Assembly (NCBI GenBank): GCA_018970865.1
Contig: JAGWVN010000001.1
Coordinates: 39,163-103,162 of the forward strand
Source of the DNA: Betaproteobacteria bacterium
GTDB taxonomy: Bacteria; Pseudomonadota; Gammaproteobacteria; Burkholderiales; Burkholderiaceae_E
DNA length: 64,000 bases
Direction: 5' to 3'
The position numbers were made by a program, and so were the translations under genes. Shown here one piece after another: positions 1 through 8,831 of this stretch (within the stretch, counting starts at the first letter, position 1; the number at the start of each line of letters is the position of its first letter). Below the pieces are notes generated by a model, which saw only the letters and a list, made by a program, of their open reading frames with translations, searched no databases and was not told the DNA's origin.

Positions 1-1181
1 CGGGGCAGATCGCGCGGCACTGGGTGCAGGCGGCATCGCTCTCGGTGGAGAGTGTCGGGCGCGCGATCGCGCTCTCCGGCGTGGCACTGGCCGGCCAGTG
101 GCCCGGCAACCTCTACGCCTCCGGTCTGGCGGGCCTGCACCGCCAGAGCGCCCTTGGCGCGATGACCGCGTTCATGGCCACGCTGCGGGTGGCCATCACG
201 GTGCTGGCCCTGTGGCGCGAACCCTCGATCGAGCAGTTCTTCCTGGCGCAGGTGATCGCCGGGCTGCTGCACACCATCGGCCTGCGCTGGCTGCTGTGGC
301 GCGCGCTGGCCCTGCCCGGGCGTCGGCCCCGCTGGGATCCGGCCATGGTGAGCGGCAGCCTGCGCTTTGCCGGCGGCATGACCGGCATCACGCTCACCAG
401 CCTGCTGATCACCCAGACCGACAAGCTGATCCTGAGCCGGGCGCTCAGCCTGAGCGAGTTCGGCGTGTACTCGCTGGCCACAGCGGTCACCAGCGGGCTT
501 TACATGCTCATCAGCCCGGTGTTCTCGGTGCTGTATCCGCGACTCACCGCCCTGGTCCACGCCGGCGATGAGCGCGCCCTGGCAGAGCTCTACCTCACCG
601 GCAGTCAGGCCATGGCCTTGCTGGTGCTGCCGGTGGCCGCAGTGATCGCCTGCTTCTCGACCGATGTGCTGCTCGCCTGGACCGGCGATGCGGCCCTCAG
701 CCGCAGCGGCGCCTGGGTGCTGACCCTGCTGGTGGTGGGCAACGCCGGCAATGGCCTCATGAACCTGCCCTTCGCGCTGCAGCTGGCCAACGGGTGGACG
801 CGGCTCGCCCTGTGGGTGAACATTGTGTCGCTGCCGCTGCTGGTGCCCGCAATCTGGTTGGCCGCCACGCAGTACGGCGCGGTGGGCGGCGCCGCGGTCT
901 GGGCTGGGTTCAGCCTGTGCCTGGTGGTGGCCATCCCGCAGATCATGCATCGCCACCTGCTGCCGGGCAGCCGCAACGCCTGGTACCGCACTGGCGTCGC
1001 GCTGCCGGTGGCGGTGTGCGGCGGGCTGATGACGGTCGCGGCCCTGCTGCACGATGCCACGGCGTCGCGCGCGGGCCTGGCCCTGCAGCTGGCTCTCTGG
1101 TGGGCGCTGGCCAGCCTGGCCACCGCCCTGTGTCTGCCCCGCCTGCGGGCGCGCTTGCGGGTCTACATCGGAAGACAGTGA
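1..1181 (+). CDS. Polysaccharide flippase (Wzx/MATE-like), 5' truncated by window edge
   Basis: Probable membrane exporter that flips undecaprenyl-linked oligosaccharide across the inner membrane. The frame is open to the window edge; the first visible codons (from base 3) read in frame into a GTG at 24, so the real start lies upstream and the N-terminal helices are missing. What remains (about 390 residues) is a chain of hydrophobic segments with short charged loops, as in the MATE/Wzx fold; the segment around QWPGNLYASGLAGLHRQ resembles the loop that precedes the central helices of O-antigen flippases. It ends in a TGATG overlap with the methyltransferase, so it belongs to the same glycan operon. 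The substrate cannot be deduced. Confidence 0.85.
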   Translation, partial: GQIARHWVQAASLSVESVGRAIALSGVALAGQWPGNLYASGLAGLHRQSALGAMTAFMATLRVAITVLALWREPSIEQFFLAQVIAGLLHTIGLRWLLWRALALPGRRPRWDPAMVSGSLRFAGGMTGITLTSLLITQTDKLILSRALSLSEFGVYSLATAVTSGLYMLISPVFSVLYPRLTALVHAGDERALAELYLTGSQAMALLVLPVAAVIACFSTDVLLAWTGDAALSRSGAWVLTLLVVGNAGNGLMNLPFALQLANGWTRLALWVNIVSLPLLVPAIWLAATQYGAVGGAAVWAGFSLCLVVAIPQIMHRHLLPGSRNAWYRTGVALPVAVCGGLMTVAALLHDATASRAGLALQLALWWALASLATALCLPRLRARLRVYIGRQ

Positions 1182-1891
1182 TGCTCGAGGTTCTCAGGAA
1201 CACCCAGGAGATTCGACTGGCCCGCGCGCGGCTGCGCGAAACGGCCCGCAGCGGGATCGACGGCCCGCTCAGGCGCTGGCTCAAACGCCGCGGCCTTGCC
1301 CGCGGTCCGCTGGTGGGCGACGACCTCAAGAGCTGGGATGTCGAGCGCTCGCTCGCCTTCATCGCCGAGCGCCTGCCGAAGGATGCGCCCATCCTCGATC
1401 TTGGCGCCTATGGCTCGGAAGTACCGGTGTCGCTCGCGCGCATGGGCTACTCGGCGGTCCATGGCGTCGATCTGAATCCGGCCGTGCGCGACATGCCGAT
1501 GGCCGACCGGGTGCGCTACGCGGTGGGCGACTTCATGCGCACGCCCTACGCCGACCGCAGTTTCGACGCCGTGACCGCCACCTCGGTGATCGAGCACGGC
1601 TACGATGCGCCGCGACTGTTCGCCGAGATGGCCCGGCTGCTGCGCCCGGGCGGCTTCTTCATCGCCTCGTTCGACTACTGGCCCGAGAAGATCGACACCG
1701 GCGACACCCGCTTCTTCGACCTCTCGTGGCTGATCTTCTCCTGGACCGAGGTGCAGACCCTGCTGCAGACCGCGGCCGGCCATGGGCTGGTGCCGGCCGG
1801 ACCCCTGGCGCACGCCGCGCAGGATCGCCCCATCCAGTGCGCCGGCTTCGACTACACCTTCGGCTGGCTGGTGCTGCAGCGGGAGGGCTGA
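1181..1891 (+). CDS. Class I SAM-dependent methyltransferase
   Basis: Cytosolic methyltransferase of 236 residues. The SAM-binding glycine motif reads ILDLGAYGSEVP (about residues 71-82), followed by an acidic strand end (VHGVDLNP) and the Methyltransf_11-type VTATSVIEHGYD and LLRPGGFFIASFDY segments. The ATG at 1181 was chosen because it overlaps the flippase stop codon by one base (TGATG) and begins just before the conserved region; the frame is open much further upstream, but only over the flippase gene. Its place between a flippase and glycosyltransferases suggests O-methylation of a sugar or of the glycan end. It could also be a capping enzyme that sets chain length; the substrate is unknown. 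Confidence 0.85.
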   Translation: MLEVLRNTQEIRLARARLRETARSGIDGPLRRWLKRRGLARGPLVGDDLKSWDVERSLAFIAERLPKDAPILDLGAYGSEVPVSLARMGYSAVHGVDLNPAVRDMPMADRVRYAVGDFMRTPYADRSFDAVTATSVIEHGYDAPRLFAEMARLLRPGGFFIASFDYWPEKIDTGDTRFFDLSWLIFSWTEVQTLLQTAAGHGLVPAGPLAHAAQDRPIQCAGFDYTFGWLVLQREG

Positions 1892-2982
1892 TGCGGGTGC
1901 TCCTGATCGCCGGCAGCTATCCCCCGGACCGCTGCGGCGTGGGCGACTACACCAGCCAGCTGGCGCGCGCGCTCGCCGGTCAGCCCGGCACCGAGGTGGC
2001 CGTGCTGGCGCGCGGCGCGCCTGAAGGGGCCGACACGCCGGGGCTGACCATCCTGCCGCCGGTGCGGTCCTGGCTGTTCGAGGAGCTGCCTGCCATCCTG
2101 CAGCGGGTGCGGCAGTGGCGCCCGGATGTGGCGCATGTCCAGTACCCCACCCAGGGCTTCTTCGGCACGAGCCTGCCCCGGCTGCTGCCCCTGGCGCTGC
2201 GGCTGACCGGCCTGCGGGTGGTGATCACCTGGCATGAACCGCCACCACCGGGCGGCCGGGTGCTGCTGCATTTCCTGCAGCCGCTTCTGGGATCGAGCGG
2301 ACTGATCTTCGTGCGGCCGAACTATCTCGACTACTTTGGTCCGGCACTGCGCCGGGTCGTGGAACGACTGCCGCGCGCGACGATTCCCAACGCAGCCAAC
2401 CTCCCGGTCAGCCAGCTGGCCCCTGCGCAGCGCGCGGCCCTGCGCGAGCGCCTCTTGCAGGGGCAGTCACGGCTGGTGGTGTTCTTCGGCTTCATGGCCC
2501 GCCACAAGGGCGTGGAGCGGCTGTTCGAGATTGCCGACCCGGCAACCGACCGGCTGGTGATCGCCGGCGCCAGCACCGACGACGACTACCTGGGCGAACT
2601 GCAGGCCCTGGCAGACGCGCCGGGCTGGCGCGGCAAGGTGGACTTCGCCGGATTCTCGCCCCCTGACCAGGCTGCCGACCTGCTGGCCGCGGCCGACGCG
2701 GTGGTGCTGCCCTTCATCACCGGGGGCGGCAACTGGAACACCTCGATCCACAGCGCACTCGCTCAGGGCAGCTTCGTGCTGACCACCGGCGAGCCGGCCA
2801 GCGGCGACGATCCGGTCCGCAACCTGTATGTGGCCTCCCCCGACGGGCTGAGCGAGATGCGCGAGGCTCTGCGCGTGCATGCCGGCCGACGCGTGGCCCC
2901 GGCGCGCGGACCATCACCCTGGGAGGCGATCGCCCAGGCCCACCTCACCCACTACGCCCGCTGCCTGGGCCGAAGGGTCTGA
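1891..2982 (+). CDS. GT4-family glycosyltransferase
   Basis: Retaining glycosyltransferase of 363 residues with the two-Rossmann GT-B fold. The N-terminus has the typical acceptor-domain start (LLIAGSYPPDRCGVGDYT). The C-terminal donor domain has VVFFGFMARHKGVERLFEIA, a sugar-nucleotide-binding strand (LVIAGASTDDDYLGEL) and an acidic/serine-rich patch near AAADAVVLPFITGGG. The expected EX7E motif is not clearly seen: the corresponding region reads GGGNWNTSIHSALAQG, so donor binding may differ. The start overlaps the methyltransferase stop (TGATG). It probably adds one sugar during assembly of the repeat unit exported by the upstream flippase. Confidence 0.85.
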   Translation: MRVLLIAGSYPPDRCGVGDYTSQLARALAGQPGTEVAVLARGAPEGADTPGLTILPPVRSWLFEELPAILQRVRQWRPDVAHVQYPTQGFFGTSLPRLLPLALRLTGLRVVITWHEPPPPGGRVLLHFLQPLLGSSGLIFVRPNYLDYFGPALRRVVERLPRATIPNAANLPVSQLAPAQRAALRERLLQGQSRLVVFFGFMARHKGVERLFEIADPATDRLVIAGASTDDDYLGELQALADAPGWRGKVDFAGFSPPDQAADLLAAADAVVLPFITGGGNWNTSIHSALAQGSFVLTTGEPASGDDPVRNLYVASPDGLSEMREALRVHAGRRVAPARGPSPWEAIAQAHLTHYARCLGRRV

Positions 2983-2985
2983 GCC

Positions 2986-4074
2986 ATGAACGAGCCCATC
3001 CGACTTTCCTTCTGCATCCCGGTCTACAACTTCGGAGCCTTCGTCACCCAGACCCTCGACTCGATCGCGGCGAGCCTGGCCACCCATCCCGGCCTCGAGG
3101 CGGTGGTGCTTGACGGCGGCTCAACCGACGACACCCCGCAGATCATGGCCGACTACTGCGCCCGTCATCCCGCCGTGCGCTATGTCCGCCAGGACCAGCG
3201 CGGCGGAATCGATGCCGACATGGCCCGCAGCGTCGCGCTGGCACGCGGCGAGTATTGCTGGCTGCTCAGCGGCGATGACCTCGTGCGGCCAGGCGCGATC
3301 GACGAGCTCCTCGGCATGCTTCCGGAGGGTCACGATGTCTACCTCTGCGAGCACACGCAATGCGACATCGCCATGAACTACCTGGGAGACCACCGCATCT
3401 TCCAGCGCCAGGACGGCTTCAGCGTCAATCTCGGCAATCCGGCAGAGCGGATTCGCTATCTGGCCGGGGCACGCAACAGCGAGGCGATGTTCAGCTTCAT
3501 GAGCGGGCTGATCGTCCGGCGCGAGCAGTGGATGTCGGCCCCGGAGCCGGTGGCATTCATGCGCAGCTGCTGGGGACATGTGGCCCGGCTCCTGTCCAGC
3601 GCCAACCCCGATCTGCGGGTGCGCGTGGTGGGCAGGCAGTGGATCGACCGGCGCGGCGACAACGACTCCTTCCGTGAGAACGGCATCGTCCGCCGGCTGG
3701 CCATCGCGGTGGACGGCTACCAGCAGCTGGCCACCCACTTCTACGGCGCCGACTCGGCCGAGTCGGCGCAGATTCGCCGCCTGATCCGCAACGAGCTCTC
3801 CGTGCGCACGTTCCTGCAGGTGCGTGTGCTGTGCAGCCGGAACCCGGCGCAGGAGGACCGCGCGATGCTGGATCGGCTGATGCGCACGCTCTATGGCGAC
3901 CCGCGACTCGACTGCCGGCTGGCCAGGCTGATCTACTTCATGATGGTGCCCGATGCCCTGATCGAGCAGGCAGCGATCGTCGCCCGGTTCGGCCGACGGA
4001 TCCTTGCGCGACTCAACGGACGGCATCATGGTGGCTCCGTGGCGAGCCGCGGCGGCGCAGACCGCGCTCCGTGA
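2986..4074 (+). CDS. GT2-family glycosyltransferase (first of a tandem pair)
   Basis: Inverting GT-A glycosyltransferase, 362 residues. It opens with LSFCIPVYNFGAFVTQTLDS, has the nucleotide-binding VVLDGGSTDDTPQIM, then GGIDADMA and WLLSGDD, where the DD pair is the expected metal-binding DXD equivalent. The arrangement of GGID, CWL and DD resembles abequosyltransferase-type GT2 enzymes. It starts three bases after the GT4 gene and overlaps the next GT2 by GTGA. The neighbouring gene has the same motif order, so the two look like paralogues from an old duplication. It is probably a sugar transferase of the polysaccharide repeat unit; donor and acceptor are unknown. Confidence 0.88.
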   Translation: MNEPIRLSFCIPVYNFGAFVTQTLDSIAASLATHPGLEAVVLDGGSTDDTPQIMADYCARHPAVRYVRQDQRGGIDADMARSVALARGEYCWLLSGDDLVRPGAIDELLGMLPEGHDVYLCEHTQCDIAMNYLGDHRIFQRQDGFSVNLGNPAERIRYLAGARNSEAMFSFMSGLIVRREQWMSAPEPVAFMRSCWGHVARLLSSANPDLRVRVVGRQWIDRRGDNDSFRENGIVRRLAIAVDGYQQLATHFYGADSAESAQIRRLIRNELSVRTFLQVRVLCSRNPAQEDRAMLDRLMRTLYGDPRLDCRLARLIYFMMVPDALIEQAAIVARFGRRILARLNGRHHGGSVASRGGADRAP

Positions 4075-5165
4075 GCGCGGCCAACCCAGCCGACACCCCC
4101 GTGCCCGACTGTCGGCTCTCGATCTGCATCACCACCCGCAACCGGCGCGCGGTGCTGGCGCAGACGCTGGCCAGCCTGCTCGCGCAGATGCCAGCCCAGG
4201 GCGTGGAAGTGGTGGTGGTCGACGGCCAGTCCGATGACGACACGCCGCAGGCGATGCGCGCGCTGGCCGACCGGGATGCGCGGGTGCGATTCTTCCGCGA
4301 GACCGTGAACGGCGGCATCGACCGCGACTACGACAAGACAGTGATCTACGCCCGCGGCCATCACTGCTGGCTGATGTCCGACGACGATCTCTTCCTGCCC
4401 GGCGCGATCGATCGGGTGCTGTCGGCGCTGGTCGATGATCCCTGCCTGGTGGTGGTCGACGCCGAGGTCCGCAACGCGCATCTGACGCGCGTGGTCCAGA
4501 CGAGCCGGCTCGGGCTGAGCGCCGACACCGTGTTCGGCCCGACCGAGCACGAGGCGCTGTTCCTGGCCGCCGCCGATCACCTCTCGTTCATCGGCGGTAC
4601 CGTGATCCGGCGCAGCCTCTGGCTGTCGCGCGAGCGCGAGGCCTACATCGGCAGCTTCTTCATCCATGTCGGGGTGATCTTCCAGGCGCCGTTGCCGGAC
4701 AAGGCGGTGCTGCTCGCCGGCCCGCTGATCGCGATCCGTTACGGCGCGGCAAGCTGGTCGCCGCGCAGCTTCGAGATCTTCGGCGTGCGCTGGCCGGCGC
4801 TGCTCTGGTCGTTCGGCGGGCTGTCGGCGGCGGCGCGGGCCCGGGTGGTGCCCCGCGAGCCCTGCCAGTCGCTGCGCCAGCTGCTCGCGCTGCGCTCGAC
4901 CGGCGCCTACACCCTGGCCGCGTACCGGCGCTGGCTGGCCGATGCGTCCGCGCCCGCCTGGCGCAAGGCGCTGCAGATTGCCATCGCGCTGACCCCAGGC
5001 GTGCTGCTCAACCCGCCGGCCATCGCCTGCCTGCTGCTGCTCTCGCGGCACCCGCAGCTGCACCTGATCGATCACCTGAACAGCCGCTACTGCCTGCTGC
5101 GCGGCCCCTGGCGCTGGTACGAGGCCGCGCGGGCGCGCCGGCTCAGCCCGCCCCCATCGCGCTGA
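4071..5165 (+). CDS. GT2-family glycosyltransferase (second of the pair)
   Basis: Inverting GT-A glycosyltransferase of 364 residues. Start is a GTG at 4071 overlapping the preceding stop codon (GTGA); the frame is open further upstream but only across the previous gene. Visible motifs are LSICITTRNRRAVLAQTLAS, VVVDGQSDDDTPQ, NGGIDRDYDK and WLMSDDD, the same order as in the upstream GT2, and close to abequosyltransferase-like proteins. The last 22 bases overlap the 3' end of the convergent CgeB-like gene, so both transcripts share antisense ends. Role: a sugar transferase in the same glycan operon, substrate unknown. Confidence 0.86.
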   Translation: MSAANPADTPVPDCRLSICITTRNRRAVLAQTLASLLAQMPAQGVEVVVVDGQSDDDTPQAMRALADRDARVRFFRETVNGGIDRDYDKTVIYARGHHCWLMSDDDLFLPGAIDRVLSALVDDPCLVVVDAEVRNAHLTRVVQTSRLGLSADTVFGPTEHEALFLAAADHLSFIGGTVIRRSLWLSREREAYIGSFFIHVGVIFQAPLPDKAVLLAGPLIAIRYGAASWSPRSFEIFGVRWPALLWSFGGLSAAARARVVPREPCQSLRQLLALRSTGAYTLAAYRRWLADASAPAWRKALQIAIALTPGVLLNPPAIACLLLLSRHPQLHLIDHLNSRYCLLRGPWRWYEAARARRLSPPPSR

Positions 5166-6141
5166 TCAGGCTGGCCATGCGGTGGCGGTAGGTGTGCTCG
5201 GCGAGCGCGCGCCGCAGCGCGGCCTGACCGGCCCGGGCGCGGCCCGCCGGATCGGCAAGGGCATCGGTCACCGCCTGCGCGAAGTCGTCGGGCCCGGGCA
5301 CCGCGGCGAGCTCGGCGCCCGGGGTGAAGAGCGAGGCGATCTCGCGCTTGTCGTCCACCACCTGGAAAGCGCCGCAGGCTGCGGCTTCGAAAAGCCGCGG
5401 GTTCACGCCATGATCGAAGCGGCCGCACCAGGAGTGCAGGTTGAGCACGACCTGCGCCGACGAGAACATCGCGGCCATCTCGTCAGGGGTGAAGAAGCCG
5501 TCGCGCAGCAGCGGGCGCAAGGGCGAGTCGGGCGCGAGCTTGCGGCCCCAGGGTCCGAACACCCGCACCTCGAAACGACGGGCGAGCGCGGTGACCACCT
5601 GCTCGCGCAGCGGGCTCCAGTCACCGGCAAAGCACAGCTCGCAGGCGTCGGCGGCCACCGGCGGCACCGGCCGATGCACCGAGGGCTCGCAGGCCGTGGG
5701 CAGGAAGGCGCTGGCAGCCACGCCGCGCTCGCGATACCACTGGGCGCACACCGCCGAATTGCTGAACACCCAGTCGTAGTGCGGCGCGCGCTGCAGCGAG
5801 CGCTCGAACTGGAAAGGATCGTTGATCCACCAGCAGGCGCTGGGCACGCCTGCGGCGCGCACCGCCGCCAGCGTGCGCGGCGACACGCCGAAGCCGAATA
5901 CCGAGAGAAAGAGGTCGGGACGGAACTCGCGCAGCAGCGCGCGCAACCGGCGGTTGACGAAGGGACGCTCCTCCAGCCGCAGGCCCAGGCCGCGCGCCAG
6001 CCCGCGGGCGAGCTTGTCCAGCGGCTGCAGGGAATCGTCGAACACCGCCACGCGGTGGCCGAGTTCCTCGAGGGCGCGCGCCGAGAAGCCGCCCATCGGC
6101 ACGGTGCGCAGCTTGCCGGGGATGACCAGCAGGATGTTCAT
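5143..6141 (-). CDS. CgeB-like glycosyltransferase
   Basis: 332-residue GT-B type protein. The N-terminus MNILLVIPGKLRTVPMGG and the internal SACWWINDPFQFERS resemble the DUF3880/CgeB N-terminal domain. The C-terminal half (ELCFAGDWSPLREQ, then HSWCGRFDHGVNPRLFEAAACGAF) matches the Glyco_trans_1_2 domain with its R-x-FE-x-xA-C-G motif. It lies on the opposite strand to the polysaccharide operon and its end overlaps that of the last GT2 gene. A second start on the complementary strand is not convincing. It probably adds a sugar to a surface glycan; CgeB homologues also act on spore or capsule glycans, so the exact product is unknown. Confidence 0.8.
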   Translation of the reverse strand: MNILLVIPGKLRTVPMGGFSARALEELGHRVAVFDDSLQPLDKLARGLARGLGLRLEERPFVNRRLRALLREFRPDLFLSVFGFGVSPRTLAAVRAAGVPSACWWINDPFQFERSLQRAPHYDWVFSNSAVCAQWYRERGVAASAFLPTACEPSVHRPVPPVAADACELCFAGDWSPLREQVVTALARRFEVRVFGPWGRKLAPDSPLRPLLRDGFFTPDEMAAMFSSAQVVLNLHSWCGRFDHGVNPRLFEAAACGAFQVVDDKREIASLFTPGAELAAVPGPDDFAQAVTDALADPAGRARAGQAALRRALAEHTYRHRMASLISAMGAG

Positions 6142-6158
6142 GCGACAGCCGACCGCCG

Positions 6159-7085
6159 TCAGGCCGGCCGGCGGGCGCGCCGCGCAGGCGCGGGCGCGAT
6201 CGGCCGCAGCCAGCCGATGAAGGCGCGCTCGTAGCGGCGCAGCAGCCGACCGCGGCGGTAGGCCACGCGGGTGGTGTTCACCGGGAACAGGTCAGGGGCG
6301 GCCGCGCGCACCCGCTTGAGCTCGCCCTCGCCGCCGGCCGGCATGGCCATCTCGGTGACGATGCCCACGCCCAGGCCGAGCGCGGTGTAGGCCTTGATCA
6401 CATCGGCATCGGCGGCCTCGAGCACGATCTCGGGCGACAGGCCGGCAGCGGCGAAGGCCGCATCGATGCCGCCGCGGCCGGCGAACTGCGCGTCATAGGT
6501 GATCAGCGGATGTCGGGCGAGCTCGGGCAGGCCCAGACGCCGCGCGCGATGCAGTGGATGGCCCACCGGCGCGATCACGCAGTGGTGCCAGGTGAAGAGC
6601 GGCTCGCTCTCGAGCTCCTCGACGCGGCCAAGCAGCTCGGTGGCCAGGCCCAGATCGGCATCGCCGGCGCGCAGCATGGCCACGATCTGCGCCGGCGTGC
6701 CCTGCCGCAGCTGCAGGCGCACGCCGGGATAGGCCTCGCGCAGCCGCACCACCGCCGGCGGCAGCACATAGCGGGCCTGGGTGTGGGTGGCGGCCAGCCG
6801 CAGCACGCCGGCATCCACGCCGAGCAGCTCGCGGCCCACCGCGCGCAGGTTGTCGGCCTCGGTGAGCAGGCGTTCGGCGATCGCCAGCACCTCGCGGCCC
6901 TCGTCGGTGATGGCGGTGAGCCGCTTGCCCTGGCGCACGAAGACCTGCACGCCGAGCTCGTCCTCGAGCTCGCGGATGGCCTTGGACAGGCCGGGCTGCG
7001 AGGTGTGCAGCACCCGCGCGGCCTGGGTGAGGTTCAGACCGCGGCGGGCCGCCTCACGCAGGTAGCGGATCTGCTGCAGGTTCAT
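6159..7085 (-). CDS. cysB: CysB-like LysR-type transcriptional regulator
   Basis: 308-residue LysR regulator. The N-terminal winged helix-turn-helix (residues 1-60: MNLQQIRYLREAARRGLNLT, then TSQPGLSKAIRELEDELG) carries the CysB/Cbl signature, including the basic VFVRQGKRLT segment. The C-terminal effector domain continues with periplasmic-binding-protein-like strands. It lies 12 bases downstream of the D-cysteine desulfhydrase-type gene on the same strand, so the two probably form one transcript, and it sits next to the cysI operon. CysB proteins activate sulfate assimilation genes in response to N-acetylserine. That role is inferred from position and the N-terminus; a Cbl-like or paralogous role is possible. 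Confidence 0.82.
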   Translation of the reverse strand: MNLQQIRYLREAARRGLNLTQAARVLHTSQPGLSKAIRELEDELGVQVFVRQGKRLTAITDEGREVLAIAERLLTEADNLRAVGRELLGVDAGVLRLAATHTQARYVLPPAVVRLREAYPGVRLQLRQGTPAQIVAMLRAGDADLGLATELLGRVEELESEPLFTWHHCVIAPVGHPLHRARRLGLPELARHPLITYDAQFAGRGGIDAAFAAAGLSPEIVLEAADADVIKAYTALGLGVGIVTEMAMPAGGEGELKRVRAAAPDLFPVNTTRVAYRRGRLLRRYERAFIGWLRPIAPAPARRARRPA

Positions 7086-7097
7086 GCCGGTTCCGGA

Positions 7098-8114
7098 TCA
7101 GGGCGAGACCGGCGACTCGCCGAGCAGCTCGCGCTCGAGCACATGCAGCGCCGGCAGGCCGCCGGTGTGCAGGAAGAGGACATTCTCGTCGGGCCGGAAG
7201 GCGCCGCGCCGGATCTGGTCGATCAGGCCGGCCATGGCCTTGCCGGTGTAGACCGGGTCGAGCAGGATGGCCTCGGTGCGGGCCAGCAGCTGCACCGCCT
7301 CGACCATGCGGGCGTTGGGCACCGAGTACTTGGGGCGCCAGTAGTCGCCCAGGCTGCGCACCGCCTCGGGCGGCACGGTGAGGCCCAGACCGAGCAGGTC
7401 GCAGATCGCCTGCGCCTCGCGGAGCACCAGCGGGTCCTGGTCGGCCGGGTCACGGCTCACGCCGATGCCCAGGATGGGAATGTCGATGCGGTTGCCCAGG
7501 AAGCCGGCCACCAGGCCGCCGTGGGTGCCCGAACTGCCGGAGCAGACCACCAGCCGGTCGATGCGCAGGCCGCGCTCGAAGAGCTGCTGCTGCAGCTCCT
7601 GCGCGCAGGCCACATAGCCCAGCCCGCCCAGGGCGTTGGAGCCGCCACCCGGGATGACATAGGGGCGGCGGCCGGCCGCGCGCAGGGACTCGGCCTCGCT
7701 GGCCATGGCCGCGGCCATGTTCGTGCCGGCAGGCACCACGGTGAGCGCCTCCAGGCCCATCAGCCGGAACAGGAAGTTGTTGCCGCTGGCATCGACGCGG
7801 TAGCTGCCCGGCACCCGTTCCTCGATGACGAAGCGGCACTTGAGGCCCTCGCGCACCGCCGCGGCCAGGGTGATGCGGCAGTGATTGGACTGCGGCGCGC
7901 CGCAGGTGATGACGGTGTCGGCGCCCTGCGCGAGCGCGTCGGCCATCAGGAACTCGAGCTTGCGGGTCTTGTTGCCGCCCGGGGTCAGGCCGAGCATGTC
8001 GTCGCGCTTGATCCAGATGCGCGGACCGCCCAGGGCGCGGGTGAAGTTCGGCAGGAACTCCAGCGGCGTGGGGCCTTCGGTGTAGCGGCGGCGGGGGAAA
8101 CGGGTGAGATCCAT
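7098..8114 (-). CDS. dcyD: PLP-dependent D-cysteine desulfhydrase family enzyme
   Basis: 338-residue fold-type II PLP enzyme of the D-cysteine desulfhydrase / ACC deaminase / L-cysteate sulfo-lyase group. The internal start MDLTRFPRRRYTEGPTPLE was preferred over one 31 codons upstream because it matches the family N-terminus and the preceding stretch is low-complexity. The PLP lysine lies in GGNKTRKLEFLM; other family marks are CGAPQSNHCR, YVIPGGGSNALGGLGYV, SGSSGTHGG and LDPVYTGKAMAGLID. D-cysteine desulfhydrase gives pyruvate, sulfide and ammonia. L-cysteate sulfo-lyase (CuyA) is close in sequence and would release sulfite for the adjacent CysI, so substrate choice is open. It is probably cotranscribed with the CysB-like gene. 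Confidence 0.83.
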   Translation of the reverse strand: MDLTRFPRRRYTEGPTPLEFLPNFTRALGGPRIWIKRDDMLGLTPGGNKTRKLEFLMADALAQGADTVITCGAPQSNHCRITLAAAVREGLKCRFVIEERVPGSYRVDASGNNFLFRLMGLEALTVVPAGTNMAAAMASEAESLRAAGRRPYVIPGGGSNALGGLGYVACAQELQQQLFERGLRIDRLVVCSGSSGTHGGLVAGFLGNRIDIPILGIGVSRDPADQDPLVLREAQAICDLLGLGLTVPPEAVRSLGDYWRPKYSVPNARMVEAVQLLARTEAILLDPVYTGKAMAGLIDQIRRGAFRPDENVLFLHTGGLPALHVLERELLGESPVSP

Positions 8115-8331
8115 GTCGGCTCCGGAGTGACGCGGCGCAGCCCTCGCAAGCGCCGCCGCGGACCGCCCGGGCGGTCTGGGGACCGCAGCCCGGGCAGGGC
8201 GGGGCAAGGGATGGGCAAGGCCGACATCCTACCGCCCGGCATCGCCGGCCGGATGCGATCATGCCGGCTGACGAACCGGCGGCGCGGCCCGGACAGGCCG
8301 CGGTCGCAACCCACCCTCCAGGAGACCGACC

Positions 8332-8802
8332 ATGACCCAGCACATCGAAGACCGCCTCGCCGCCCTCGGCCTGCAACTGCCGCCCGTGCCCAAGCCGATC
8401 GGCAACTATGTGGCCGGCGTGGCCGTGGGCAATCTGCTGTTCATGTCCGGCATCGGCCCGCGCCGACCCGAGGGCGGCGTGGTCGCCGGCCGCCTGGGCG
8501 AGTCGATGGACATCGAGCAGGGCTATCAGGCGGCGCAGCTGGTGGCGCTGAACATGCTCGCCAACATCCGCTCGGTGATCGGCTCGCTCGACCGCATCGA
8601 GCGGGTGGTGAAGGTGCTGGGCATGGTGAACTGCACCCCCGCCTTCAACGACATGCCCAAGGTGATCAACGGCTTCTCCGACCTGTTCGTGCAGCTGCTC
8701 GGCGAGGAGCGCGGCCGCGGCGCACGCTCGGCCGTGGGCATGGCCTCGCTGCCCAACCAGATCGCGGTCGAGGTCGAGATGGTGCTGCAGATCAGCGCCT
8801 GA
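8332..8802 (+). CDS. RidA/YjgF family protein
   Basis: 156-residue member of the RidA (YjgF/YER057c/UK114) family, cytosolic, usually a homotrimer that hydrolyses reactive 2-aminoacrylate and related imines. The C-terminal part reads ARSAVGMASLPNQIAVEVE, which keeps the arginine expected at the active site, while the cysteine typical of the canonical subgroup is replaced. The N-terminal extension of about 20 residues suggests one of the longer RidA subgroups. It is divergent from the PLP-dependent desulfhydrase, whose reaction makes 2-aminoacrylate, so a protective role toward that enzyme is plausible. It reads in the same direction as the cysI operon that follows 172 bases downstream. Confidence 0.88.
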   Translation: MTQHIEDRLAALGLQLPPVPKPIGNYVAGVAVGNLLFMSGIGPRRPEGGVVAGRLGESMDIEQGYQAAQLVALNMLANIRSVIGSLDRIERVVKVLGMVNCTPAFNDMPKVINGFSDLFVQLLGEERGRGARSAVGMASLPNQIAVEVEMVLQISA

Positions 8803-8831
8803 TTGTCATATCCAAAGCCACTCCTCATAAC
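8803..8831 (+). promoter_or_regulatory. Candidate sigma-70 promoter for the sulfur assimilation operon
   Basis: Immediately after the RidA stop the sequence becomes locally AT-rich. A -35 element TTGTCA (8803-8808, five of six consensus bases) is followed after 17 bases by CATAAC (8826-8831, four of six). This predicts a transcript start near 8838, about 137 bases before cysI. CysB-type activators bind just upstream of or over -35, so a site here would fit, but no clear CysB box could be recognised. Confidence 0.5.
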
